Part shown: piece by piece, positions 44,966-53,196 of the stretch | Layout: each line of letters starts with the position of its first letter | How positions within the stretch are numbered: position 1 is the first letter of the stretch | NCBI RefSeq assembly: GCF_044068625.1 | Contig: NZ_JBIPKH010000001.1 | Location: forward strand, 124,001-188,000 | DNA from: Desulfurivibrio sp044068625 | GTDB taxonomy: Bacteria; Desulfobacterota; Desulfobulbia; Desulfobulbales; Desulfurivibrionaceae | DNA length: 64,000 nt | Reading direction: 5' to 3' | The notes under the pieces: generated by a model | What the model was told of the DNA's origin: nothing | The model's input: only the letters and a program-made list of their open reading frames with translations | The model's database searches: none | Translations under genes and position numbers: made by a program

Positions 44966-45613
44966 ATGAAACTGATTCTTTTGGGCGCCCCCGGCGCCGG
45001 CAAGGGCACGGTGGCCAAAATGCTCACCGCCATCGACGGCTCGGTCCAGATCTCCACCGGCGATATCCTGCGGGGCGAAGTGCAGGCCGGTTCCGATCTG
45101 GGCAAGCAGGCTGAAGAGTTCATGAAAAAGGGCGACCTGGTGCCGGATTCCCTGATCATGGGCATCATGGAAAAACGGCTGCAGCAGCCCGACTGCGCCA
45201 AGGGTTTTCTGCTGGACGGCTTCCCCCGCACCATTCCCCAGGCCGAGGCCCTGAAGGAGCTGCTGGCCAAGCTGAGTATCAAGCTGGACATGGTGGTCAG
45301 CATCGATGTTCCCCGGGATGTGATCCTCGACCGGCTCACCACCCGCCGGACCTGCTCCAACTCCGATTGCCAGGCGATCTACAACGTCAAGAGCCAGCCC
45401 CCCAAGCAGGAGGGGATCTGCGACAAGTGCGGCAGCCCGGTGATTCAGCGGGACGACGAAACGGTGGAAGCGATCAGCCACCGCCTGGAAACCTACAACC
45501 AGAAGACCGCCCCCCTGGTCGGCTTCTATGAAAAGGAGGGGCTGCTCAAGAGCATCACCGGCACCTCCAGCGACGTCGTGGTCAACGCCATTAAATCCGA
45601 ACTGGGTCTGTGA
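44966..45613 (+). CDS. adk: Adenylate kinase
   Basis: Interconverts AMP, ADP and ATP. The 215-residue enzyme has P-loop GAPGAGKGTVAK, the AMP motif ISTGDILRGEV, DGFPRTIPQAE, and a lid with a Cys4 zinc site (RRTCSNSDC and CDKCG). The ribosome site AAGGAGG lies before the ATG. Its stop overlaps the GTG start of trmFO by 4 nt. Confidence 0.97.
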   Translation: MKLILLGAPGAGKGTVAKMLTAIDGSVQISTGDILRGEVQAGSDLGKQAEEFMKKGDLVPDSLIMGIMEKRLQQPDCAKGFLLDGFPRTIPQAEALKELLAKLSIKLDMVVSIDVPRDVILDRLTTRRTCSNSDCQAIYNVKSQPPKQEGICDKCGSPVIQRDDETVEAISHRLETYNQKTAPLVGFYEKEGLLKSITGTSSDVVVNAIKSELGL

Positions 45614-46947
45614 GCGAAAAGATCACCATCATCGGCGGCGGGCTGGCCGGAGCGGAAGCGGCCTGGCAGCTCGCCCGCCGGGGTTTGTCGACCCTCATTT
45701 ACGAGATGAAGCCGGGCGCTTTCAGCCCGGCCCATCGTTCACCCGATCTGGCCGAATTGGTTTGCAGCAACTCCCTGCGCGCCGAGGGGGTCCATGCCGC
45801 CGTGGGACTGCTCAAGGAGGAGATGCGGCGGCTCAATTCCCTGATCATGGCCGCCGCCGACGCCACCCGAGTTCCGGCGGGCCGCGCCCTGGCCGTGGAT
45901 CGGGAACAATTCGCCCGCTTTATCACCACCCGCCTGGAACAACATCCCCTGATCACCATTGTCCGCCGGGAGTTGAGCGAAATTCCTCCCCCGGGTTCCA
46001 CCCCCCTGATCATTGCCGCCGGCCCCCTGGCATCGGCGGGGCTCTCCAGCTCCCTGGCCCGGCTGATCGGGGCCGAACACCTGGCCTTCTACGACGCCAT
46101 CGCCCCCATCGTTTATGCCGAATCCCTGGACATGAAGGTGGTTTTCCAGGCCTCCCGCTACGAGGAGGGCCCCGGCGACTACCTTAACTGCCCCCTGAAC
46201 CGGGAACAGTATCAGACCCTGATCGCGGCCATGCTGGCGGCGGAAAAGGTTCCGTTGCACGATTTCGAGGAACCAAAATACTTCGAGGGCTGTCTGCCCA
46301 TCGAAGTGATGGCCGCCCGGGGGGAGGACACCCCCCGCTTCGGCCCCATGAAGCCGGTGGGCCTGATCGACCCCCGCACCGGCCGGGAAGCTTACGCGGT
46401 GGTCCAGCTGCGCCGGGAAAACCGGGAAGGTATCCTTTACAACCTGGTCGGTTTCCAGACCAAGATGACCCACCCGGCCCAACGGCGGGTATTACGCCTG
46501 ATTCCGGGGATGGAAAAGGTGGAGTTCGCCCGGCTGGGGAGCATCCACCGCAATACCTTTGTTTGCGCCCCCAAGGTGTTGCAACCCAGCCTGCAACTCA
46601 TGGCCCGGCCCGACATTCTGCTGGCCGGCCAGATCAGCGGGGTGGAGGGTTATGTGGAATCCACCGCCGGCGGCCTGTTGGCCGGGATCAACGCCGCCCG
46701 GCTGACCACCGGCCAAACGGCCACGGTGCCGCCGCCGGAAACCGCCCACGGGGCCCTGATCGCCCACTTGACCGGTACCGAAGCCAAGCTGTTTCAACCC
46801 TCCAATATCAATTTCGGGCTCTTTCCCCCGCTGACGGGCAAAAAGATGCCCAAACGCCTGCGAGGAGAATATCGTGCCCAAATCGCCCTGGATGCCCTGG
46901 CCCACTGGCAGCAGCAGGAGAAGATCGAACCGGAACCGGCCCCTTGA
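45610..46947 (+). CDS. trmFO: Folate/FAD-dependent tRNA (uracil-54-C5)-methyltransferase
   Basis: Makes ribothymidine at position 54 of tRNA using methylenetetrahydrofolate and FADH2. The 445-residue chain shows the FAD motif IIGGGLAGAEAAWQLARRG, SPDLAELVCSNSLRA, MKPVGLIDPRTGREAYAVVQLRREN (family core) and GQISGVEGYVESTAGGL. The GTG start overlaps the adk stop. Length and motifs fit TrmFO; it is distinct from GidA. Confidence 0.95.
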   Translation: MSEKITIIGGGLAGAEAAWQLARRGLSTLIYEMKPGAFSPAHRSPDLAELVCSNSLRAEGVHAAVGLLKEEMRRLNSLIMAAADATRVPAGRALAVDREQFARFITTRLEQHPLITIVRRELSEIPPPGSTPLIIAAGPLASAGLSSSLARLIGAEHLAFYDAIAPIVYAESLDMKVVFQASRYEEGPGDYLNCPLNREQYQTLIAAMLAAEKVPLHDFEEPKYFEGCLPIEVMAARGEDTPRFGPMKPVGLIDPRTGREAYAVVQLRRENREGILYNLVGFQTKMTHPAQRRVLRLIPGMEKVEFARLGSIHRNTFVCAPKVLQPSLQLMARPDILLAGQISGVEGYVESTAGGLLAGINAARLTTGQTATVPPPETAHGALIAHLTGTEAKLFQPSNINFGLFPPLTGKKMPKRLRGEYRAQIALDALAHWQQQEKIEPEPAP

Positions 46948-48931
46948 ACGGGGCGGGACCACTCTGCCGCGCGCCCTCCCCTTTCTGCTGCTGATGCTGC
47001 TCACCCTGATCTCCTCCCCGGTTGCGGCCGCCCGGCAAACGGGCTGGGTTGAGGATAATTTCCTCCGCCTGCTCAAAACCCAGCTGGCGACCGACCGGGA
47101 ACAGGATTCCTTAGCCGAGCTGGCGATCGTCAACCCCCTGCTTAGGGAGCAAAAAGGGCGGGTGGAGTTGAGCTTCACCCTGGAACAGGGCCAACCCACG
47201 CCCCAGCCCTTGGAACTGCTGCTCTTGATCGTCACCCCCGCACAAAACTACAGCGCCACCTTTACCAGCGATCAGGCCAGCACCCCGCTGAGCCTGCTGC
47301 TGGACGATCCCCCCACCGAAATTCGCCTGGACCCCTATTTTGAGGCCCCCCGCCTCCTGAGCCGCCAGGAGACCCCGCCCACCTGGGCCGGCTTCATCAA
47401 GGCCCCCCGGCGGCTGGCCATCCTGCCCCAGCAGGAAGCGCCGGGGTCCTGGGCTCCCCTCCTTGCCTATCTGGCCCAACAGGAGGTGGAGGTGGTCACC
47501 CCGGCGGAGATCCAGGATCGGGACCTGACCGAAGCCGCGCTGCTCTTCCTCGGTGACGGCACCGCCAGTTCAGCCCGGGGGTACCTGCTTCAACCTGCTT
47601 ATCCGGCTACCGCCATCACCCTGGAGGCCCGCGAAAACCCCCTGAACCCCGACCTGCCGGCCATTCTACTCAACCTGCCGCCGGCGGCTGTCGCCACCGA
47701 GCTCGACTCCCTGCTGAGCCATCTCCGGGGTGAGGGGATCTTCAGCAAGCTGCAACTCCAGGAGGGAGTGGTGCGCCAACACGCCTTGGCCCCGACCGAG
47801 GCCGGGATCAGGGTGACCCTGGACCGGGCCCCGGACGGCATCCCCGCCGCCGCCCGGCAGGATTTCCCCTCCATCATGGCCGAACTGGCCGACACCCGGG
47901 TGATCTACGTCGGCGAGGTCCACAATCGCTATGAGGACCACCTCCTGCAGTTGCGGGTGCTGCGGGCCATGCATCGCCAGAATCCCAAGGTGGCCGTGGG
48001 CATGGAGATGTTTCCCCGCTCCACTCAACCCATCTTGGACGCCTATCTGGCCGGAGAGCTGGAGGAGCCCCGGTTCCTCAAAGAGTCAAACTGGTTTAAG
48101 AACTGGCAGTTCGATTATCGCCTCTACCGCGAGATCATCGATTTTGCCCGCCACCACCAACTCCCGCTCATCGCCCTCAACCTGGAAAAGGGGATCACCA
48201 ACAAGGTCTTCCGCGAGGGGGGCATCTCGGCCCTGAGCCCCGAGGAGCGGGCCGAGCTGCCACCGGAGCGGGACCTGGGCCTGCCGGGCTATCGGGAGCG
48301 AATTAAGGCCGCCTTCGGCGTCCACAACCATGATGAGGAGGAGGATCGGCAACAACGGTTTGGCGGGTTTCTCCAGGCCCAGAACCTGTGGGATGAACAG
48401 ATGGCCGCCGCCATGGCCCAGTTCCTGGCCGCCCAACCCGATTACCGAATGCTGGTGGTGGTGGGCCAGGGCCACACCGACAAGCGCAACGCCATCCCTC
48501 CTCGCCTGGCCCGCCGCCTGCCGGTGAGCCAACAGGTTCTGGTGCCGGTGCGGGAAAACAGCGCCGCCCCGGCCGCCGCCGACTTTTTTTTCTTTCTTGA
48601 ACCCCAAAGCCTGCCGGAACTTCCCTTGCTGGGAGTGCAGATCAGTGATGGGGAGGAGGGGGCTCCCGGGGCCCTGGTTGCCGGAATCAATCCCCACGGT
48701 AAGGCCTACGGGGCGGGAGTTCGAGAAAACGACCTGCTTACCGCCCTGGACGAGCAGCAGATCGAAGATGCCGCCGATCTCCGCATTGCCATGCTCTACA
48801 AGGAGCGGGGCCAAACCCTCCGGGTCCGGCTCAGCCGCCCCCCGGCTCCGCAACCGGAAGAGCAGGACGAAGAGGCGCCAGAGCCGACGGAAGTGGAGCA
48901 TGAAATCATTGATATTACGCTAACACTGTAA
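46892..48931 (+). CDS. ChaN-like haem/iron-uptake protein with C-terminal PDZ domain
   Basis: A large exported protein of about 680 residues. The first 60 residues hold a basic stretch and a signal segment (LLLMLLTLISSPVAAARQ); the start is not certain. Candidates are ATG 46874 and ATG 46892, and both overlap trmFO. Residues about 330-570 are a ChaN domain (VIYVGEVHNRYEDHLLQLRVLRAM, VAVGMEMFPRSTQP, LVVVGQGHTDKRNAIP), which in relatives binds haem in the envelope. A PDZ domain follows (AKAYGAGVRENDLLTALDEQQI). The N-terminal 300 residues are unassigned and partly repeat-like. Confidence 0.75.
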   Translation: MPWPTGSSRRRSNRNRPLERGGTTLPRALPFLLLMLLTLISSPVAAARQTGWVEDNFLRLLKTQLATDREQDSLAELAIVNPLLREQKGRVELSFTLEQGQPTPQPLELLLLIVTPAQNYSATFTSDQASTPLSLLLDDPPTEIRLDPYFEAPRLLSRQETPPTWAGFIKAPRRLAILPQQEAPGSWAPLLAYLAQQEVEVVTPAEIQDRDLTEAALLFLGDGTASSARGYLLQPAYPATAITLEARENPLNPDLPAILLNLPPAAVATELDSLLSHLRGEGIFSKLQLQEGVVRQHALAPTEAGIRVTLDRAPDGIPAAARQDFPSIMAELADTRVIYVGEVHNRYEDHLLQLRVLRAMHRQNPKVAVGMEMFPRSTQPILDAYLAGELEEPRFLKESNWFKNWQFDYRLYREIIDFARHHQLPLIALNLEKGITNKVFREGGISALSPEERAELPPERDLGLPGYRERIKAAFGVHNHDEEEDRQQRFGGFLQAQNLWDEQMAAAMAQFLAAQPDYRMLVVVGQGHTDKRNAIPPRLARRLPVSQQVLVPVRENSAAPAAADFFFFLEPQSLPELPLLGVQISDGEEGAPGALVAGINPHGKAYGAGVRENDLLTALDEQQIEDAADLRIAMLYKERGQTLRVRLSRPPAPQPEEQDEEAPEPTEVEHEIIDITLTL

Positions 48932-49073
48932 GCAGCCGGCCAGCGCCGGACCGGCTTCGCCAAAACAAAAAAAGGCCTTGGAACTTCCTTGCTTTTTTCT
49001 CCCTCGACCTTCATTATACTTTATGTAAAGGGTCTATCCAGCCATTTCCGGTTCGATGCAATGGAGGTGATTA

Positions 49074-49526
49074 ATGAGTAAATCAACATGTAATATCAAG
49101 AAGATCCTGGTGCCCGTCGACTTTTCAGCCAACTCCATCAAGTTGATCAAAAAAGCCGCCGCGGTGGCCGAAGATCTGGGGGCCGGCCTGGAGATAATCC
49201 ACGTGACCGAATCCCTGGCTCCCTACGCGGGTTTTGCCGTGCCTCACCTGCCCCTGGACAACCTGGGCAAGGATATCTTGGGTTATGCCGAAAAGAAGAT
49301 GACCAGTTTTTTGGAGGAGAACCTGCACAGCAGTGTTCCCCACAGCGCCAAGGTTGTCGCCGGGCAGGACGCCGCCGCTGAAATTGTCCGCCATGCCGAG
49401 GAGAACGGCAGCGACTTGATCATCATCGCCAGCCAGGGTTTTAAGGGTTTGCCCAAGTTTATTTTCGGCAGTGTTGCCGAACGGGTACTGAAACAGGCCC
49501 CCTGCCCGGTTCTGACCATCAAGTAA
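49074..49526 (+). CDS. Universal stress protein (UspA family)
   Basis: A 150-residue single-domain Usp with the ATP-binding pattern ASQGFKGLPKFIFGSVAERV (G-2x-G-6x-GS) and the start ILVPVDFSANS. It probably binds ATP and helps survive starvation or oxidative stress. Ribosome site ATGGAGGTG. It stands upstream of two small unknown genes. Confidence 0.9.
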   Translation: MSKSTCNIKKILVPVDFSANSIKLIKKAAAVAEDLGAGLEIIHVTESLAPYAGFAVPHLPLDNLGKDILGYAEKKMTSFLEENLHSSVPHSAKVVAGQDAAAEIVRHAEENGSDLIIIASQGFKGLPKFIFGSVAERVLKQAPCPVLTIK

Positions 49527-49543
49527 AACCAACAGGTGCAACC

Positions 49544-49816
49544 ATGACTTTAAACTCAGATGAGCCGGTGGAGGGAAACTGGTACGAGCTGCCATCCGGC
49601 GAGATCTTCACCGTGGTAACCGTGGATGAGGATGATGGCATTGTCGAGATCCAATACGACGACGCCACCCTGGACGAGATCGAACTGGAGGCCTGGGAGG
49701 ATCTTGGGGCCGACCCCATCGACCCGCCCGACGAGTGGGCTGGTGACTACGCGGGATTTGATGAAGATGAAGATCTGGATTACGACGTGGATCCGGACGA
49801 GATCGAGGAGGAATGA
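49544..49816 (+). CDS. Very acidic small protein (DUF6763-like)
   Basis: A 90-residue protein with about one third Asp/Glu, opening with a WYELPSGEIFTVVTVDEDDG core that suggests a small beta domain, and a DE-rich tail (DEDLDYDVDPDEIEEE). From memory it resembles the small DUF6763 proteins of proteobacteria, an uncertain match. Function unknown. It lies 17 nt after the usp stop and 6 nt before the next gene, so all three are probably one unit. Confidence 0.7.
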   Translation: MTLNSDEPVEGNWYELPSGEIFTVVTVDEDDGIVEIQYDDATLDEIELEAWEDLGADPIDPPDEWAGDYAGFDEDEDLDYDVDPDEIEEE

Positions 49817-49822
49817 ACAACT

Positions 49823-50188
49823 ATGACCACCCAGCTTTCATTCAACAAGGATGAGAACGAACTGCTGCCCGATTACCGCAACAAAATCGGTAAGGCCGAA
49901 TCAACCGAGGATGTGAAAAAAATATTCGCCCAAACCATGGGGGCTTTACTGACTCGGGTTTTCAACGGCAACTTGCAGGTCGAATATGATGATATAAGCT
50001 TGGCCCCCCAAACGGAGGCCCGCCCTTTTACCCTCAGTGATCGCCTGGGTGGACGCTCCGAGTTTGCCGAACTTTGGGAGAAATCCGATCTTCCCCATGT
50101 GATTGGCCGCCTGGCCCAAACCGCCCAGAACCGCTACCGGCACCTGGAAAAACACCCGGAAAAGACCAACTCCAAAATCAGGATGTAG
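49823..50188 (+). CDS. Conserved hypothetical protein
   Basis: A 121-residue soluble protein with no domain that I recognise. It is charged, helical in parts (LPDYRNKIGKAESTEDVKKIF), with no signal peptide or transmembrane segment. It follows the acidic small protein by 6 nt and is ended by a strong terminator. Confidence 0.65.
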   Translation: MTTQLSFNKDENELLPDYRNKIGKAESTEDVKKIFAQTMGALLTRVFNGNLQVEYDDISLAPQTEARPFTLSDRLGGRSEFAELWEKSDLPHVIGRLAQTAQNRYRHLEKHPEKTNSKIRM

Positions 50189-50221
50189 CCCCCTCTCGGC
50201 CCAACGCTGATCATCTCACGC

Positions 50222-50250
50222 AAAAAGCCCGGTTTTTTACCGGGCTTTTC
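50222..50250 (+). terminator. Factor-independent terminator
   Basis: AAAAGCCCGG ... CCGGGCTTTT stem of 10 bp around a TTTTTTA loop, followed by a T-rich tail. It ends the usp operon and, being A/T flanked on both sides, may also serve the convergent cold-shock gene. Confidence 0.8.
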
Positions 50251-50289
50251 TTGTTAATTTAATCAAGTTTGACCAAGGGCGAGAAGCAC

Positions 50290-50502
50290 TCAGGCGATCA
50301 CCTCCACATCCTCCGCCTGCAGCCCCTTGGGGGTTTCCACCACCGCGAAGCTCACCGCCTGCCCATCCTGGAGGGACTTGTATCCCTCTCCCCGGATCCC
50401 CCGATAATGGACAAAAACATCAGAATCGTTCTCTCGCTCGATGAATCCAAAACCTTTGGGGGCATTAAACCACTTTACTCTACCGCTGACTCGTTCCGAC
50501 AT
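50290..50502 (-). CDS. Cold-shock-domain protein
   Basis: A 70-residue RNA-binding CspA-like protein: start MSERVSGRVKWFNAPKGFGF, RNP1 (KGFGFIE) and RNP2 (DVFVHY). The start is ATG 50502 with GGAGTGGATGGT upstream; a longer open frame before it is not supported. It acts as an RNA chaperone or transcription antiterminator. Confidence 0.92.
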   Translation of the reverse strand: MSERVSGRVKWFNAPKGFGFIERENDSDVFVHYRGIRGEGYKSLQDGQAVSFAVVETPKGLQAEDVEVIA

Positions 50503-50984
50503 ACCATCCACTCCTTCCCAAAAATTTCCGGCGCCTTCCCGTCGCCCAACCGTAACCCCCTTCCCCGGGCCAACAACCGCCACCAACCGACAATGGCTGC
50601 GGACCATCGGGGGGTTACACTAACACAACCGACTACGACTGAGTTTAGGGTTGATTTTTCCTCCAACGCAACATTTTTTTTGGGATGTGGTACTTTACCA
50701 ACCGAGGAACTCCAGAAAGCACTGGGCCAGCACCGATCCAACTACAAATCGGCGAGTTTTAGGGCCATCGGCATGCCGTTCTCCGGTCAATCCGTTCACC
50801 ACACCGTGCCCCCCGGGAGCATTATACCCAGGGATGCACCGTCTAATTTACTTTGCAAATGTCATATAATTTGCCTATATATGCCTCGGTTCATAATTTT
50901 AAGATTAATTCAGGGTCCGAAGCGATCGACAGAGCCATATAGGCTGCCGACCGTGACCGACCCCCGGAATAGACCCCAAAATCA
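50503..50984. other. Gap of 482 bp between csp and tetR
   Basis: No convincing gene. It must contain the leader and promoter of the cold-shock gene, and near its right end an inverted repeat. Small open frames here lack ribosome sites and codon bias. Confidence 0.6.
50855..50874 (+). promoter_or_regulatory. Possible TetR operator overlapping a -10 box
   Basis: GCAAAT and ATTTGC in inverted orientation around 8 nt, with TATAAT (50865-50870) inside. It lies 110 nt before the tetR-like start, suggesting autoregulation; the -35 is weak. Confidence 0.4.
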
Positions 50985-51581
50985 ATGGATTCAGCCAAAA
51001 AAAAACGGACCATCGACCCCGAGGATAAAGCGCGCCGGATTTTTGCCAGTGCTCGCAAACTGTTCGTCGACAAGGGTTACTACCGGGTCTCCATTCCCGA
51101 TATCGTGCGCAGTTCCGGGGTCAGCACCGGAGCGATCTACAACCTCTTCGGCAGCAAGGAGAACCTGGCCAAAATCCTGCACAAGAAAACCCTGGGGGAC
51201 TTCAACGAAATGTTTCTCCAGCGCCTGCATGGCCGGGAAACTACCTTTGATAAGCTGAGGGTTTTTGCCGAACTGGTCTACGAATTGACCGAAGAAGATC
51301 CGGCCATGATGGAGTATCTTTTGTTTATGAAACACGCGGAGTTCATGGAAGATGCCGCTCCGGTCTGTTTCAGCGAACCTTTCATGGTGATCCGCCAGAT
51401 CATTACCGCCGGGATGAAGCAGGGGGATATCCGGCAAACAGATGTTTTCATCGCCGCCGTTTCCTTCACCGGCGCCATTCTCCGCCCGGCCCAGCTCCGT
51501 ATCCAGTGTGTCCTCAAGGAACCCCTGACCAGCATGACCGAACAACTGATGGCCAACGCCTGGGCGGCAATAAAATCCTGA
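50985..51581 (+). CDS. TetR-family regulator
   Basis: A 198-residue regulator with helix-turn-helix VSIPDIVRSSGVSTGAIYNLFGSKENLA and a C-terminal ligand domain. There is no adjacent target operon on the same strand except the NifX/MinD cluster 260 bp on, separated by a strong terminator and a new promoter, so the target is uncertain. Start codon: ATG, weakly supported by a ribosome site. Confidence 0.85.
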   Translation: MDSAKKKRTIDPEDKARRIFASARKLFVDKGYYRVSIPDIVRSSGVSTGAIYNLFGSKENLAKILHKKTLGDFNEMFLQRLHGRETTFDKLRVFAELVYELTEEDPAMMEYLLFMKHAEFMEDAAPVCFSEPFMVIRQIITAGMKQGDIRQTDVFIAAVSFTGAILRPAQLRIQCVLKEPLTSMTEQLMANAWAAIKS

Positions 51582-51664
51582 AAACCCGCCTTTCTAAAGT
51601 TTCCGGCAAGCTCCGGCCTTCACCATCCATCCGTCACCACAAAATAGAAAGAATGTCTTTTCTA

Positions 51665-51693
51665 TTGACTTAAGTGGGTTCTTAATTTATTCT
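51665..51693 (+). promoter_or_regulatory. Promoter of the candidate sRNA
   Basis: TTGACT (51665-51670), 17-nt spacer, TATTCT (51688-51693). It points at a transcript of about 75 nt that ends at the terminator at 51773. Confidence 0.5.
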
Positions 51694-51699
51694 GAATTT

Positions 51700-51773
51700 G
51701 TTACCTCCTCTCCGTTGGCTCCCCCCTCTTTTCTCTCCCCAGGAAAAAAGGGAAGGAGCCAACGTTTTTTTTT
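51700..51773 (+). ncRNA. Candidate small RNA
   Basis: A tight promoter-leader-terminator unit. The predicted RNA begins near 51700, has an unpaired TTACCTCCTCTCC segment that is complementary to ribosome binding sites, and ends with a long stem (51713-51764) plus nine T residues. No open frame of use is present. The unit is insulated from both neighbours. Untested. Confidence 0.45.
51713..51773 (+). terminator. Strong factor-independent terminator
   Basis: CGTTGGCTCC pairs with GGAGCCAACG, extended inward by CCC/GGG and T-rich/A-rich pairs, and is followed by TTTTTTTTT. It ends the candidate sRNA or read-through from tetR. Confidence 0.85.
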
Positions 51774-51775
51774 GC

Positions 51776-51817
51776 TTGACATCCCGGCTGGTCATCCATA
51801 ATGTGTGCATATGCACA
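51776..51817 (+). promoter_or_regulatory. Promoter and operator of the NifX/MinD operon
   Basis: TTGACA (51776-51781), 17-nt spacer, TAATGT (51799-51804), followed at once by a perfect 14-bp palindrome TGTGCATATGCACA (51804-51817) at the predicted start of transcription, a typical repressor position. The regulator is not identified. Confidence 0.6.
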
Positions 51818-51844
51818 TTACCCCAACCCTCATGAGGTGTCGCC

Positions 51845-52342
51845 ATGAAAGTCGCAGTCAGTTCCACTGGTAAAGAACTCACTTCCCCCGTCGATCCCCG
51901 CTTTGGCCGAGCCGACTATCTGTTACTGATCGAAACCACAACCGGAGAGGTTGTGGAGGTGATCGACAATCGGGAGACGGCGGCCCAGGCCCAGGGAGCC
52001 GGCATCGCTGCCGCCGGCCGGCTGGCTGAGGCAGGAGCCCGGGCAATCTTGACTGGGGTGGTTGGACCCAAAGCGGCTCAGGTCTGCGAACGGGCCGGCA
52101 TCGCCATGGTCAATGGCGCCTCCGGCACTGTCGCCGAAGCCATCGCTAAATTCAACGCCACTCCTCCCCCGTCACCGACCGACCAAGCGGTGACACCTAC
52201 TTCCGTTTCCCCAGGCCGACCCGCCCCTGGAGCCGCCCGGAGTCGCTGTCGGGCTGCCGGCGGTCCGAGCCGCGATGGCCAGAGAGCCCAAGGCCGCGGA
52301 AATCAGGGCCGCTGCCGCCGCACTATGCGGACGGCCCGCTGA
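51845..52342 (+). CDS. NifX/NafY-like (dinitrogenase cofactor family) protein
   Basis: A 165-residue protein with a single NifB/NifX-type domain in residues 1-105 (MKVAVSSTGKELTSPVDPRFGRADYL, GAGIAAAGRLAEAGA, IAMVNGASGTVAEAIAKF), followed by a Pro-rich and then Arg/Gly/Gln-rich, low-complexity tail. In sulfate reducers such proteins sit with MinD/ferredoxin ATPases rather than with nitrogenase, and probably bind or move an iron-sulfur cofactor. Start: ATG 51845, no clear ribosome site beyond GAGGTG. Confidence 0.8.
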   Translation: MKVAVSSTGKELTSPVDPRFGRADYLLLIETTTGEVVEVIDNRETAAQAQGAGIAAAGRLAEAGARAILTGVVGPKAAQVCERAGIAMVNGASGTVAEAIAKFNATPPPSPTDQAVTPTSVSPGRPAPGAARSRCRAAGGPSRDGQRAQGRGNQGRCRRTMRTAR

Positions 52343-52359
52343 AAAAAAGAGGTGACCAG

Positions 52360-53196
52360 TTGAAGATCGCGATTGCCAGCGGCAAGGGCGGTACCGGCAA
52401 GACCACCGTGGCCTTGGCCATGGCCCGTTCCTGCCCAGGCCCCGTCCAGTATCTGGATTGTGATGTGGAGGAACCCAACGGTCATCTCTTTTTGCGGCCG
52501 ACCATTGCGAGCAGCAGGACCATCTCGTTGACGGTTCCCCGACTACTGCCGGAAAGGTGCAACCATTGCGGTCTCTGCCGCGATCTTTGCCGCTTCAACG
52601 CCATCAGCAGCTTTGGAGCCGGTCGGGGCGAGCTCCTTGTTTTTCCGGAGCTTTGCCATTCCTGTGGGGGCTGTTTTCTGGTCTGCCCGGAAAAGGCGCT
52701 GGCGGAAGAAGCTCGCACCTTGGGCGTGGTGGAACTGGGTCACAGTGGCGGAATCGCTTTCGGTCACGGCCGCCTGCGGGTGGGAGAAGCCATGGCGGTT
52801 CCCCTGATTCAAGCGGTGCGGGAGCAGGCGGCCGAAGAGGGGCTGGTGCTGATCGACGCCCCTCCCGGCACCTCCTGCCCCTTCCTGGCCGCGGTCAAAG
52901 GAACCGATTATGTTATCCTGGTAACCGAGGCCACCCCCTTCGGCCTCCACGATCTACAACTGGCGGTGGCGGTGCTGCGACAACTCACCCTGCCCTTCGG
53001 GGTCATCATCAACCGCAGCGACCTCGGGGATCAGCGCACCGCCCAGTGGTGCCGCAGCCAAGGGGTCACCATCCACCTGCAGATCCCCTTCGACCATAAG
53101 ATCGCGGCGGATTATGCCGCCGGCCATAGCCTCATCGACAGTCGCCCAGAACTTGAAGCGGTATTTGGCGCCTTGCTCGAAGAGGTATCCCGATGA
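52360..53196 (+). CDS. MinD-type P-loop ATPase with ferredoxin insert, copy 1
   Basis: A 278-residue Mrp/NBP35-like ATPase. Deviant Walker A GKGGTGKTTVALAMA at the N-terminus, then an inserted double [4Fe-4S] ferredoxin (CNHCGLCRDLC and CHSCGGCFLVC), then the DAPPGTSCPF switch region. TTG start at 52360 with AGAGGTGACC upstream. It probably matures or scaffolds iron-sulfur clusters with copy 2 and the NifX-like protein. Confidence 0.88.
   Translation: MKIAIASGKGGTGKTTVALAMARSCPGPVQYLDCDVEEPNGHLFLRPTIASSRTISLTVPRLLPERCNHCGLCRDLCRFNAISSFGAGRGELLVFPELCHSCGGCFLVCPEKALAEEARTLGVVELGHSGGIAFGHGRLRVGEAMAVPLIQAVREQAAEEGLVLIDAPPGTSCPFLAAVKGTDYVILVTEATPFGLHDLQLAVAVLRQLTLPFGVIINRSDLGDQRTAQWCRSQGVTIHLQIPFDHKIAADYAAGHSLIDSRPELEAVFGALLEEVSR

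Noticed and set aside
51845..53196. Nitrogen fixation genes
   Set aside because: NifX-like and MinD-like proteins are present, but no nifHDK, nifB or nifEN occurs, and the pattern is that of the non-nitrogenase cluster of sulfur bacteria.
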